From assembly GCF_000003195.3 (NCBI RefSeq), contig NC_012870.2:2017501-2081500 (forward strand): a stretch of 64,000 nt of DNA. Direction: 5' to 3'. The notes beneath the pieces were generated by a model, which did no database searches, had not been told where the DNA came from, and was given only the letters and a program-made list of their open reading frames with translations. The stretch comes from Sorghum bicolor (lineage: Eukaryota; Streptophyta; Magnoliopsida; Poales; Poaceae). The position numbers and the translations under genes are program-made. This document shows positions 12,807-24,893 of the stretch, piece after piece. Positions within the stretch are counted from its first letter, which is position 1; every line of letters starts with the position of its first letter.

Positions 12807-13049
12807 GGCCTTGTTTAGATACACCTAAAAATCCAAAACTTTACAAGATTCCCCATCACATCGAATCTTGCGGCACATGCATGGAGCATTAAATACAGAT
12901 AAAAATAAAAACTAATTACACAATTTGTCTGTAAATCGCGTGACGAATCTTTTAAGCCTAGTTACTTTATAATTGGACAATATTTATCAAATAAAAACGA
13001 AAATACTACAGTGTCAAAATCCAAAAAGTTTTTGGATCTAAACAAAGCC
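12807..13049. mobile_element. PIF/Harbinger-like MITE in GPAT upstream region
   Basis: Ends GGCCTTGTTTAGAT and ATCTAAACAAAGCC, flanked by ATA on both sides. The internal core matches the other family members. It ends about 50 bp before the presumed TATA box of the GPAT gene, so it could affect the promoter. Confidence 0.85.
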
Positions 13050-13101
13050 ATAGTCTCCCGCTCGCATTTATTCATTGAGAGACAAATACTGGCCACAGAT
13101 G

Positions 13102-13111
13102 TATATATATA
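13102..13111 (+). promoter_or_regulatory. TATA box of the GPAT gene
   Basis: TATATATATAA lies about 150 bp before the GPAT ATG in otherwise mixed sequence. The position suits a core promoter with a leader of about 110-120 nt. Inferred from sequence only. Confidence 0.55.
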
Positions 13112-13255
13112 ACGCAGATGGCAGATGCCATTGCCGCCTAGCTAGCAGCTAGGTCTTCCGATCCACTGCTCCATCGCACAGCACAACGCCTGCCAAACCT
13201 GCAGCCATTGTCGCGCGCGATCGAGCTACTAGCTACCTAGCTAGTCCCTGCAGCC

Positions 13256-16200
13256 ATGTCCAAGGCCTTCTCCAAGTCCCTCTCCCAGCTCAACAAGGCC
13301 CTCATCAGGAGGCTCAACGCCCTCGTTGTCACCCGCGCGCAGCCTGCGCCGGCGAGGTCGTCGTCGGATGGTGGGCGCGTGCCGCCGCCGCCGCCGCCGC
13401 CGGACCCGGTGGACGCGCTCCCGTCGTCGGCTGCGGCGGCAGCAGGCGGCGTCGCCGTGTGCAAGGTGGAGGGCGGCCTGCTCAGGTCCTCCTCCGCCTT
13501 CCCTTACTTCATGCTGGTGGCCCTGGAGGGCGGCGGGTTCGTCAGGGCGCTGCTCCTCCTGCTGCTCTACCCCGCCCTGCGCCTGCTCGGCCACGACACG
13601 GCGGTCAGGGCCATGGCCGTCGTGACCTTCCTCGGGCTCAGGAAGGACGCGTTCCGGGCGGGCAGGGCCGCGCTGCCCAAGCTGCTCCTGGAGGACGTGA
13701 GCGCCGAGGTGTTCGACGCGGCGGTGGCGCCGCCGGCGCCCCGCCGGCGGTGCGTGTGCGTCAGCGCCATGCCGCGGGCGATGGTGCAGCCGTTCCTGGT
13801 GGACTACCTCGGCATCGACGCCGTCGTCGCGCCCGAGATGAGGGAGTTCAGGGGGTACTACCTGGGCGTCATGGAGGACGAGAGCGAGGTGCTGCGTGGG
13901 CTGGACGTCGAGAAGGTGATCGCCGGAGATAAGGGCGGCGGAGGCAATGACGACGACGTCGTCTTCGGCGTTGCTGGACTCGGGTCCTCGTTCGCCCAGC
14001 TGTTCCAAAAGCATTGCAAGGTTTGTACTGTACGTCCCAGCTGCTTCAGAAAAAGATGGTGTCCGATAAACTCGGCGGTAACTACGCACCTACTACTGCA
14101 GTCACCTTCTCAAAAATTGACTACATTATTTATTAGTATATTAATAATAACATGCATCAAATCATGTCGATTTGACACATGACAATGGCAATATAACAAC
14201 AACTAACTCATATACTCCTACATGGTAGTCGAAAGATATACAGATAGATTGATATTTAGACAAGTCAACCCATTTGAACTTTGACCAATTGTATATAAAA
14301 AATTATATCAACATTTCTATATCCACATATTTTTTGTTTAAAAATATCCAAATATATTTATTACAACAATATGCCTTAATCAATTTAATGATACTTATCT
14401 GATATCATAAATTTAATATTATACATAATCAAACTTGATATTCAAAATGCAAGACGCGCGTGCAATTGTTTTTGGGCCTATATATAGGAAGTACTTGTCA
14501 CATATACTCCCCAAATATTTTGTCACGGTTGTTGGTTAAACTTAAATTTACCCCAAATATTGCTAATTTTATGTTGGTTAAACTTAAATTTGACTAGATT
14601 TATAGTAAATATTAGCAATATTTGTATCTTCACATAAGTTTGTTATAAAAATGTATTCAAAGGTTAGTCTCATAATTAATATAATTTTTTTTGTTATACA
14701 TCATAAATATTAATGATGTTTTGTATATAGTTGATTAAAATTAAATTTGTTTGACTTCTTAAGAAGTGAATGACACTTATTTTGGGATGGATGGAGTAAG
14801 TATATATATATATACATGTGTTCATGTTATATATACTTTGTAGTTTGTGTACATATGAAGTCGTTGCACAGGCACGCACGCTGCACGCACACTCGCTCCT
14901 ATACGAATACACGTGCTAGACCTGTCAGGACTTTGAGTTGTTTGAGACTGGTATATATGCTCTAAAATCTCACCAAACTATACTAGCTATATGAGCTGTG
15001 CTGTGAACAATTAGAATGGCACCAAACAATGTACTGTACTAATTAAGACAATTTTGAGCAGGCAGTCTGCGTCATCTTTTATAAACCTTGAAGTAATGAG
15101 AGTAAAATTAGGCCCAGCACTGGAACGTGCTTGAGTGCACTGTTTGACTGCTCATCGTGTCATCGTGTGATGACTTGAACGAAATGAGAGTAGATTTGGT
15201 GATACATTTGGGCACATGAATTGCTCATGCATGGTTAAGAAGGTCAGCACCATGTATACCTACTAACTACTTATAACTAATTAATAAAGAGTGTTCCTCG
15301 TTCTAAAATATTACATATACCTTAGCTAGATAGTAGCACCACCAATTGAAACTTCACTTGACCTCGACTAAGTGCAAAAGATAATAAAACATACAAAGTG
15401 CTTGATTTGAAACCTTAATTATGCTCAACTTCTTATGAAATGGTGCTTGATTTGAAACCTTATGATCAATTCCGTCGTGGCATTTTTGGAAGTGTTATTG
15501 TAACTGTGGCTAAACATTGATGCATGTGTCTATACATGCATGGCGGATGCAGGAGGTATACGTGCCGACCGAGTCGGCACGGCGGCGATGGCACGCGCTC
15601 CCGCGGCGGCGCTACCCGAAGCCCCTCATCTTCCACGACGGCCGGATCGCCTTCCGTCCGACGCCTGCCGCGACGCTCGCCATGTTCATGTGGGTGCCAC
15701 TGGGCGCGGCCCTCGCCGTCGTCCGCAGCGCCACCTTCCTCGTCCTCCCGTCCTCGCTCTCCGTGCCCCTCCTCGCCGCCCTCGGCATGCACAGCCGCCT
15801 CATCGCCAACCCCTCCTCGGCGTCCAAGAACCTCTTCGTCTGCAACCACCGCTCCCTCCTCGACCCGCTCTACGTCGCCGCGGCCGCGGGGCGCGCGGAC
15901 CTCGCCGCCGCCACGTACAGCATCAGCCGCGTCTCGGAGGTCCTGTCGCCGATCCCCACGTTCCGCCTCACCCGGGACCGCGCGGCGGACCGCGCCGCCA
16001 TGCACGCGAAGCTGCAGTCGCGCGGCCCCGGCGGCGGCGGGCTGGTCGTCTGCCCCGAGGGCACCACCTGCCGCGAGCCGTACCTGCTGCGTTTCAGCCC
16101 GCTGTTCGCCGAGCTCGGCCACGACGTGGCGCCCGTGGCGCTGCACTCGTCGGTGGGCATGTTCCACGGCACGACGGCGGGGGGATGGAAGGCGCTGGAC

Positions 16201-16497
16201 CCGCTGTTCCTGCTCATGAACCCCGTGCCGGCATACATCGTGCAGTTCTTGGACACCCTCAAGTGCGGCGGCGACGGCGGACCGGAGGCGGCGCGCGCCG
16301 TGGCGAACGAGCTGCAGCGGCGGATCGCGGAGGCGCTGGGGTACACGTGCACGGGGCTGACGAGGAAGGATAAGTACCTCATGCTCGCCGGCAACGAAGG
16401 CCTCGTCGACGTCAACCACGGCGGCGGCGCCAAGAAGAAATCTCCTACTTGTGCTACTAGATCTGAATTTCCATTGCAGGCTTCATTGCTTCAGTGA
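13256..16497 (+). CDS. GPAT: glycerol-3-phosphate 2-O-acyltransferase, phosphatase motif lost
   Basis: Plant-specific membrane acyltransferase that transfers an acyl group from acyl-CoA to glycerol-3-phosphate, in the family that supplies cutin, suberin and related extracellular lipids; it would act in the ER. Exons 13256-14020 and 15553-16497 (intron in phase 0) encode 569 aa. Acyltransferase block I is NHRSLLDP with H354 and D359, a RLTRDR block follows near 393-398, block III is CPEGTTCREP at 422-431 and block IV is VAPVAL at 447-452. Hydrophobic segments lie at about 85-112 and 297-335. The N-terminal HAD-like phosphatase region aligns with family members (LLRSSSAFPYFMLVA), but the DxDxT motif reads K70-V-E72-G-G74, so the nucleophilic Asp is gone and lysophosphatidate rather than monoacylglycerol is the expected product. 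Exon 1 is extremely GC-rich and has a proline run at 43-49. Confidence 0.93.
14021..15552 (+). other. intron of the GPAT gene, with TE remnants
   Basis: A 1532-bp AT-rich intron (aag|gtttgt ... gcag|gag). It contains a duplicated phrase 'ggttaaacttaaattta' near 14535 and 14577 and worn Stowaway-like sequence at about 14250-14460 and 14510-14800. Nothing in it appears to be coding. Confidence 0.7.
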
Positions 16498-16601
16498 ATG
16501 AAGGATAACAAAAGGATAAAATTCTGTGTTCAGTTTATTTTATTAACAGTTTTACAGATATATCATATATGATTTGGGTTGTATATACTTAATTATTGTA
16601 A

Positions 16602-17255
16602 GAGCATCTCCAACGGTTTTGCAATTTTTGTTTTGTAAAACAAGGAGTTTGCCAAGTCTCAAATCAATATGCAAGTCACAAAATTGAGTGTCTCCAATGG
16701 TTTTGTCAAAATTGAGTTGGCAAAACCAAATGGTGAACCCGGTCGTTATTTTTTCACACGCTTTTTCTCTTCGCGGCGTCCACTCCGTCGTGTGGGAAGT
16801 CTCGCGCGTTCTCCCGCGCGTTGTGTTGCGCTGCTGCCTCCTTCAATTCGCGCTAGTGCGTTCGCTTCAAGGAAAAAAGTGGGAGACGGAGTACTGCAGG
16901 CCGCCAGAGTTCACCTTACGTTGATTGAAGGCCGGCCTGAAGAGGTTGGTGTTCTAGGGGATCGTGAACCAGCTGGTTGGCCATGGGGTGAATCATTCGC
17001 GCGAAGAGGAGTTTCTCCTATATGGCGCGAAGAGGAGTCGGAGACGTGCGGGAGACCGAAAACCGCACGGGAGGAGAGACCGATCGGCCTTTGCCAAGTC
17101 GTTTAGGGTTTGGTAAAAATGTCAAGTTTCCTTCCTCATTTGCCAACTTTGCCAAAATACAAAAGTCAAATGCAAAATCATTGGATACCTCAATTTGAGC
17201 TTTTTGGCAATTTAATCAAATGCAAACCTCAATTGCAAAACTGTTAAAGATGCTC
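16602..17255. mobile_element. Tourist-like element with GAGCATCT ends, 654 bp
   Basis: The left end GAGCATCTCCAACGG and the right end GTTAAAGATGCTC are inverted, with TAA on both sides (16599-16601 and 17256-17258). Sub-terminal arms also pair (ttttgcaattt with aattgcaaaac; ccaatggttttg-like phrases). The middle, about 16760-17060, is GC-rich and carries a 145-aa reading frame without recognisable domains. Non-autonomous. It lies about 105 bp beyond the GPAT stop codon. Confidence 0.8.
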
Positions 17256-18216
17256 TAAGATAGTGAATGTGCACAAGTCGCCTTAGTGTAAATTTTGACA
17301 GATGTATTTTGAATTTATAAATTAAAGACGTGAGTTCGATCAAGTGGTTATACATGCATCCAGCGCCACTCTTTTTTCCATTATTTGTTTATTATTAGGT
17401 CAAACTAAGATTTCTCTTTGAATTCCTCTGTAGGTGTTTTGTTGGAGGTGTTAAAGTTTAACATGTACTATAGCTCTTTCGTTTTATTTAGCAATTAGTG
17501 TTCAAAGACTAATTAGGCTCAAAAAATTAGTCTACTTTATACATGTGTCCAAACATTCGATACGACAGGAGTTAAAAGTTTACCGATGCGGCCTAACTCG
17601 ATTATGCACATGCAACTCAGCGCCACTCTTTTTTTCATTATTTATTCATTATTAGGTACAAATAAGTCTTTTTCTTTTCAATTCTTCTGTAGGCCCGCCT
17701 AACTCGAATTCGCAATTACACCTCACCTGTATCACTGTAGACGCTAACCCATGCAATTCCGTTTAAGATACGCAATGTCTTGTTGAGACCTGGGCAAGAA
17801 AGAACTCGCTGTGCTGAGTGCTGACCACATCACTGCTAGTGCCAGGAGGGGGTCCTTGACTCCATGTTAACTAGATGTTGCTGTAGTCAGTTTATATACT
17901 ATCTTATCTTGCTATAATCCCAGCCAGCAACGTCTTAACCACCACCCAGTTCTGACCTATTGAAATGCCGGCACTGGCACGGCCTGACAAAGCCCGGCAA
18001 TTGACGCCGGCGGCTTCATTACCATGACGCTACAAAAAAATCAAACTACTTTTCCTGTGTCCTGGTCATTAGTTTGCTGCTTTTGAATTCTATACAGGTG
18101 ACATTTCAGCACATGCTAAATCACCTGCAGTTTATGCACATGATCTTTACATACCTATGCATGTTGCATTTCGATTATAGCTTTTCCGCAAGCAAGATCC
18201 CAGGGCCAGGACGATA
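17256..18216. other. intergenic DNA with a MITE fragment
   Basis: Position 17492-17585 is a partial copy of the GGCCTTGTTTAG MITE family (ctaattaggctcaaaaaatt ... catgtgtccaaacattcgat). Two similar stretches containing 'cagcgccactcttttt' occur near 17360 and 17618. No gene is visible. Confidence 0.45.
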
Positions 18217-18320
18217 CATTAACATCTGCCAACACTCTTTTCCATGACGAACCAGGATTTACAATGGCCATTAACATCAGCCAATACTCTTTCCATGATG
18301 AACCAGGATTTACAATGGCC
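18217..18320. repeat. 52-bp tandem duplication in the DnaJ 3' region
   Basis: Two head-to-tail copies of a 52-bp unit (cattaacatct...gatttacaatggc), with a few mismatches and one indel. They lie 130-235 bp beyond the stop codon of the minus-strand DnaJ gene, so probably inside its 3' UTR. Confidence 0.9.
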
Positions 18321-18451
18321 CCTCATTACGAACCATTAAGTCGGGGGCCGATTTTTCCAAGTTGTAATTCCATAACCAAAACGCTTATTCTGTTTCTTTT
18401 TTTTTTTCTGTCTGCCCTGGGTAGTGATCACCAGACACTAACCTGCTTTGC

Positions 18452-21400
18452 TTACCACTGTTTCTTTCCCTTCTTCTTTTTCCTACTACTATTGCTACTG
18501 CTACTCTTCGCATTGCTTCCGCTACCAGGAGAAGCCGGGTCACCTTGTGCCCCGAATGCAGTTTCAAACATTCCAGAGTTGACTGCATTCTGGAACCACT
18601 CGAAGAACTCTTCCTCGTTCAGTCCTCCATCCATGTTTACACCACTTGGGGCCTTACCACCCCTCTGTGCTGAGGTACTCCCCTTGCCACTACTCTGCCT
18701 TGCCATGTTGGCATTGACATGAAAGGTTGCCTTGTGAGTGTTCGCCGGGCATCTCATTCCCTGGAAAAACAGAAATTCAAATATCAAATCACGTATCCAT
18801 TACTTCTTTGCCTGCTTTCATGTTCTACAAAAGAGAAACTTCTGTCTGCAAACAAAGCAGAGCCAGAGTTTTTACACCTCTGCATGCCGTTTTTGGTCAA
18901 AGTTGTTTCTCAGGAAGCGAGAACGACAGTTATTTTGGGACGGAGGGAGTGATCACAAGATACTCGCGCCGTTTTTAAATAATATGGCATGGACATTTAT
19001 GACAAACTAATAGTTCATTTTTACCTAACTAGCTTGTCCTAAACGTCATATATTTAAAAATGGAGGGGGTAACAAAGTAAAAATGATGACCCTTCATGCA
19101 GAACAAGCAAATGTTTGTGCAAATAATGAATAGATCTGAATTTTTTTGAGAAAATCTGAATTACCTGACAGTTGAACCACTCAGTGACATCAAATATGTA
19201 GCTTTCTGCACAAACATATGCATGAGGTAAATCAAGCTGCAAAACAGAACACATCATACCATGTCAGTCACAACTTTGTGATGCCTAGGTCTTATGTTTG
19301 ATGCGTACAGTACAACTGCTCTAGAAGTGGTGCACAAATATATCATTTTATTTCCTGAAAGAACTTAAGTTTTTAAAAAGCAAGATCAAAGGTTTGAATA
19401 ATTTTGCATTTACCTTCCGCAGCATGCCAAATAGAACAGATTGAAAGGACTGTTCAACCCATCCATCGCCATCTTTAGCTTGATGGAACTCCTTGCAGTC
19501 CTGTAATATAGAAAATATGTTAGTTAATTTAAGACATTTAATAGTAGCACGGTATTAGAAATCACCCATTTCACATGTCAAAAGAAAGCACCTGACACCA
19601 TCTAGCTTGTGATTTAGCTCTTCCAGTATAAATCCAAAGATGCAAGTCGCCGCACTTTTTGCAAGCTATTCTTCTGGAAAGACCATAAGGACCTTCATCA
19701 ACACCTTCTGAAGGGCTGAACCCATGTTGGAAAGTACTGTTTCTTCCATTCTAAAAGAATCAGAGAAATCATGCCAATCAGAAATGTAATGAAAACCCTT
19801 TCTAAGGATGAAATAATGCAACAAACAGGATGGTCCAATGAAACCAAGAACTGCCTAAAAGGGTGTTTGAGAACACCTAGAAGTAATAATGTTTTCCTCT
19901 AACAAACAAACCCACTAACGCACGGAACAAAACACTAGAGTGATAAACTATATAATTCCTGGATGAATTGAATTTTAATGGCTGCCAAATGATCATTTAT
20001 GGGTCATGTTTTCGAAATTATAAGTAGTCCAGAGCTGATTGTGACCATATGTAAAGTTGAGTTGCACGTCCACAAATGGCCAAAGCCCCAGATAATATGG
20101 TTAGGCCAGTAGGTGACTTCATTCACTGTAATCCTCTTCTGTGATTCTTGGAAGAACAATGAGTTACAAACTTGCCCAGTGATATAATGTAAATCCATGC
20201 ATGCACCTAAAAATGTAAACGCTCCAAAACTAAACTCTCCGAAACTAAACTAGTTCCAAACTTGTCGAAATTTGGATAGTTTTCAGTCCAGTGAAAGTAA
20301 CCAGCTTCCCTACTACAGTCCTCACAGGTCAGCGGTAGTTTCAGGTAGCCTTAAGAATGCATGCTTGAACTACCTCCAAGTCAAGAATGGGAATATAGAG
20401 AAGTTTAACAAAGCACAAATGGCAATCATAAAGGAAATCAATAAGACCTTTTGAGAAACACTCTGCCTGAAGTAATTCAGGAGATCCTCCCTCCTCAACT
20501 CATCATCATATGTCTTGCGTTTCAGTGAATCAAGAAGAATCTGTGCATTTAGTAGGAACCTCATGAATATACATGACCATAACAAAGATGCGTCGTGATT
20601 GGATCTATGATTAGCTTGACAAGGAATACACACAAACCTCATATGCATTTTGAAGCTTTTTAAATGCATCAGCAGCTTTATCGTTGCCCATATTCTTATC
20701 AGGATGGACTAACATAGCCTGCAAAATCAGTAATCACTGTTAACAATGATTATCATGTCACAGCTTTGAAAAACATTAATTTAAACTGAAAGGTGGCACG
20801 TGCAAAAATAAATCATATGCTTTAGTTCAACTTTTAGCATCACCTTTTTCTTGTATTCTCTCTTAAGAGATGATACATCTATGTTCTCATATCGACGGAA
20901 ACCTAATGCTGAATAGTGGTCAGTGCAGTTCAGTAAACGAGCCACTTCATCTTCAGAGGTCAGCTCTTTCTCAAGTCCACTTGTTGAAGGATCACCAGGA
21001 CCTCGATCTGAAGCTGGAGCATATCTGGCTTGGGAGGCGCTATCTGCTGATGGCTGAAATTCTTCAAAGATATTGCCTTGTCTACCTGAGCTTTGCTCCG
21101 AGTTCCTTGAAGAACCATTGAATTTCTTATTATCTACATTGTCCCTTAGGAACTGCACTAGAACATCACTAGAAAAGAAAGATAAGTTCAGGCCCAAAAG
21201 CAACCCGAGCCATCCAACATAGCATCTCGCACAATACATTGAATATAAACAGGCAACGAGGAGAGCTATTCGTTCACGTTTCACGAAAATGAGAACACCT
21301 GCATTTTGGAAACAAGGGATATCACCACTTAGTTATCAAGTAGTACTGCATTTACAAACTGTAAATTTGAATAAACTACATCCCAAATAAAATATGAGTA

Positions 21401-23371
21401 AGTTGCAGAATATGACCTCCATGAATTATTACACAAGTTGTCATCCAAAAACTTCCATAAAACCATAAGATTACCACTGCAAGCACTGAGATAAGCAGGA
21501 TAGCAAAACCTAGACCTATGAAGGCAATCACAGAAGCAGCAATCGCCTGAAAAAAAAAAAGAGTAGCGAAGATGAAAAGAATGATAAAGCACAACGAGCA
21601 TAGCAATTAATGATTTAAAAAATAAACAGCATGGCAAGAGCAAAAACAATTAAAAACAAAACCAGACATAATTCGCCTAGCAAATTAACAATGGAATCAC
21701 ATAATAGAATAATATAATAGATAATAATTATATATTAACTGATACCAGACTTTGAGTTTCAGTTCACACACAGCATTTTGAATTATATTATCACATCATA
21801 TTGAGAAATCAGTAAGTAAACAAAATATGAATCGAGATGAAATAAGATTGAGCACGTGAAATGCAGGATCATATGAACATGGTACTGTACATTTGAATGT
21901 GAATGATACATGTCGCATGGCAACTAAACTCATTTTTAATATCTAGAGAGTAATGACCATTGACCAAGATCATCCATAAAGTCTTCCTCTACCATAGATG
22001 CAGTATGCTGTGTTTTTTTATCACAACAGGAAACCTGAATTTCATTACTAGTATGCTGTGTTTTTTTATCATAATGGGAAACCCGAACTTCATCACTAGT
22101 ATGCTGTGTTGCAGCCACTTAATCGAGAAAATGAAGTAATGAAATGTTGGCGAGCAGAAGATTGGCAATTCGGTCTGCATTTATTGTAAGCAGGCACATA
22201 TATCATCATATTACAGAAAGCACAAAAATGTGAGGTCAAATGAAGGATCCTAGAGCTAAAACTTTCATTAAACCACACAAAAGAAAACATCATGTACGAG
22301 TGTTACATGATATACAGTTTCTTGCTCTAAAGGTTTTGCTAGCAAGATGCCATTACCGAAGTTGCTCACACATGTTAATTCACAAGCAAAATGGCATTTT
22401 CATTACTGAGGTTAATAAGCCCAATGTTATTTTGATCCGTATTAAAAAATGTGAAAAATGAAAAAGGTCACCGGCGACCTTTCGATATTCTAATATCTAC
22501 TTGCAGGTATTGTGTAACAACTATGAGAAATATCATAAAGTAAGCTAGGACACATTGACATTGTCAATAAATTTGAGCAGAAGCCTAAGGGATAGTTAAA
22601 CCATACCATGAATATGAGCATCTTTTTTATCCCAATCATTGCAAAAGTTGACAGCATGCTGCACCAAAGTACTGCTAGGAGGGAGTTTGTCCCCAACCGT
22701 AGCAAAGAATCAAAGCCCCTTAGATTGCAGTCTAGCCAAACCGTCAACAAGAGCAACATCAACCTTCCAGCATTAAGCATCCAAGCTCGAACTATAGGAT
22801 AAACATATGCAGTTTTGCTTAAGACATAGGCATGCCCTTTGTTCACAATAGCCATGTAAGCGTTGATTGTTGGCCTTCTTTTGTCGATAAATCTTTTACC
22901 TTCCTCAACTAGATATATCATGGAAGCTCTAATAATGGATGCAGCCATGCAAGCAATGCACCTGGTCTTCTCCAAAACATTTCCTGCCAATCCAGACGAT
23001 GTTGTTTGCTCAATCGAAGAACTTCTACCAAAACCGCGCCTAGAGGCTTTCTTGCTACCTCTTCTATTTTTAGTACCTCTTACCGAAAGCTCATTTTCTT
23101 CTGAACTGCTTATATCAAAACTGGTATCCATTTGTTGCTTTTTTCCAAAGGATGATATGCCATTGTTTCTGCTGTTCCTTTTGCTGCTGCTTCCTTTCTT
23201 CTCACTGCTTCCTCCAGGACCCTTTGATCTGCCTTGAACATGTGAACTTGGATTTTCACTGTCTGCAGCACCCCTTTCTGGTGTACTTAATACATCACCA
23301 TCAGTTGTAGTTTGCCAGTTCGGTGAAGCATGATTGGGGCCACTCTTGCTTTGATTTCCTTTTCGTGCCAT
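18452..23371 (-). CDS. membrane-anchored DnaJ protein with JIV domain (DNAJC14-like), 9 exons
   Basis: An Hsp40 co-chaperone that would stimulate Hsp70 ATPase at a membrane. Exons on the minus strand: 23371-22607, 21546-21417, 21298-20844, 20718-20638, 20540-20448, 19750-19592, 19500-19414, 19236-19165, 18760-18452, giving 716 aa. The N-terminal 130 residues are polar and basic. Hydrophobic segments follow at about 203-213, 230-248, 252-284 and 304-345. The J domain is at about 425-492 with the HPD tripeptide at 455-457. After it comes a JIV-type region with paired CxxC motifs (C538/C541 and C560/C563), and the tail ends in a lysine-rich stretch. The family is known in plants and animals as ER-membrane DnaJ proteins; the client is unknown. 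ATG at 23371 is chosen as the first ATG of the long exon. A 5' UTR intron is possible. Confidence 0.92.
18963..19069. mobile_element. Stowaway-like MITE in DnaJ intron 8
   Basis: 107 bp with inverted ends CTCGCGCCGTTTTTAAATAAT and the complement of CCCCCTCCATTTTTAAATAT, flanked by TA. A second Stowaway end (gacggagggagt) sits just to the left near 18940, so two insertions or a broken copy are present. Confidence 0.7.
22002..22110. repeat. 48-bp tandem repeat in DnaJ intron 1
   Basis: The unit 'agtatgctgtgttttttt...' begins at 22002, 22050 and 22098 (period 48, about 2.3 copies). It lies in the 1060-bp intron between the first and second DnaJ exons. Confidence 0.92.
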
Positions 23372-24669
23372 AATTTCACTTGAAACTAGGATACTCAAAG
23401 ATACATGAGGTCTAACACATTATTCCGTTCCTTCAGCAAAATCAGTACCTATGGGTGCACCAAAACATAACACAAAGATACATGAGAAAACAGGACAGAT
23501 CAAATGATTAATTAGAAGATAAAAGAACTAGCCATACATGTTCAAAGTACTCTACTAACGTAAGGGGCAACTAGCATCATTGTCTTGGCGTTTTGTCGAC
23601 TTGGACACTGAATGAAGCATCCACATTGCTCGGAGTGGAGTGAACGGCACTGCATGCATACATGTCTTATCTAGACACATACCCAACAAGCCAACACCAA
23701 ACACTGTGCCCAGCGTTTTCTCTCTCAAGCCCTGGTACCACCTAAGCTGATACAAACAGTCTCATATATAGGCTGGGTCCAGGATTTCAGGTATTGCAGC
23801 TAGTTGCATTTCCATACAGGGAGTTAAGCCACCAGATAGCCATGCTCCTACAATGCAGTTGCAGCTCACATACTTATCCAATACTGTAACTGAAAATGGG
23901 TTAAGCTCTGCTTCCCTGGTGTTACAGAGCTCAGTACAGCAGCTCTCAACCAGGGGCGGACCCAGTAAAGGACGGGTGTACACATCTACACCCAATAATT
24001 TTTGCAAAGGAGGAAAAAAATCGAAGTTTCTAGGCATAATACATGCATACTACACTTGTAAAGGGCGGACCCAGTAAAGGACATGGGTGTACACATTTAC
24101 ACCCAATAATTTTTGCAAAGCCATCGAAGTTAGTAGGCATATACATGCATATACACCTGTAATTAGATTCAGATCGGATTACAAATAGTATGTTAGGGTT
24201 TGGGCGCGCGATATTTTTTACCTATATGAATTAGGTTAAGGTTTGGGCGCACGGTTTCGCACAGCAGGAAGGGAGGACCAAGGGGAGGGAATACCTAGTG
24301 TCCTGGTGGTGCTCGTCGCCGGGCAAAGTGGCCAGTGGCGAAGTAGGACAGCAGCGACGGTCGAAGGGACACCGGGGCTGCAGAGGGCGGACGCCGTGCC
24401 GGAGATGGTCGCGAGGATGCTGGGCCCCAGGTGGTGCTCGACCGAGCGCAGTCTCCTCTCCGGGTTGCGGCGCGGCGAGCGGATGGAGGAGATCGGCCGC
24501 GGGCGAGACGAGTCCAGGCGGTGGGCCAAGGGGCGTGCGGGCAAGGGGCAATTTAGTCCAGCTTACCTCTCTCTCTGCTTCTTGTGGCCAACTTCACGTG
24601 TGTAGCCTGTAGCTAGAGCACAGGCCGGTCAGCCTGCCGCGCAACGGTGAAACCAAAGAGAGAGAAAGG
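23372..24669. other. DnaJ upstream region: tandem repeat and GC-rich block
   Basis: At about 23953-24170 a 109-bp unit (ggcggacccagtaaaggac ... acccaataatttttgcaaag) occurs twice; such phrases are common in grass transposon remnants. At 24231-24610 a GC-rich block has open frames on both strands. On the minus strand it holds two good donor-like sites, CACTAG|GTATTC near 24295 and GAGAG|GTAAGC near 24566. It may be the untranslated first exon of the DnaJ gene; a matching acceptor (atcctag) lies just before the ATG near 23388. No domain is recognised in the frames. Confidence 0.4.
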
Positions 24670-24893
24670 CATGGTTTAGTTTCAAAAAAAAATAAGTTTT
24701 TTCATTATATTAAATCTTGCAGCAGATATTAAATATAAATAAAAATAATTAATTATATAGTTTATTTGTAATTTACAAAATAAATCTTTTGAGCTTAGTT
24801 AGTCTATGATTATTGGTTAGATAATAATTGTTAAATATAAATGAAAGTGGTACAGTAGTTGAAACTAAAAATTTTTGCCAACTATACAAGACT
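24670..24893. mobile_element. degenerate GGCCTTGTTTAG-family MITE
   Basis: Family core phrases are present (aatcttgcagcag, aataaatcttttgagcttag, tagtctatgatta) but both ends are mutated (catggtttagttt ... aactatacaagac). An old copy. Confidence 0.65.

Noticed and set aside
13241..14089. 282-codon minus-strand frame over GPAT exon 1
   Set aside because: Shadow of a very GC-rich exon; composition is His/Arg-rich with no domain, and the plus frame has clear GPAT motifs.
15466..16419. 317-codon minus-strand frame over GPAT exon 2
   Set aside because: Shadow frame opposite intact acyltransferase blocks.
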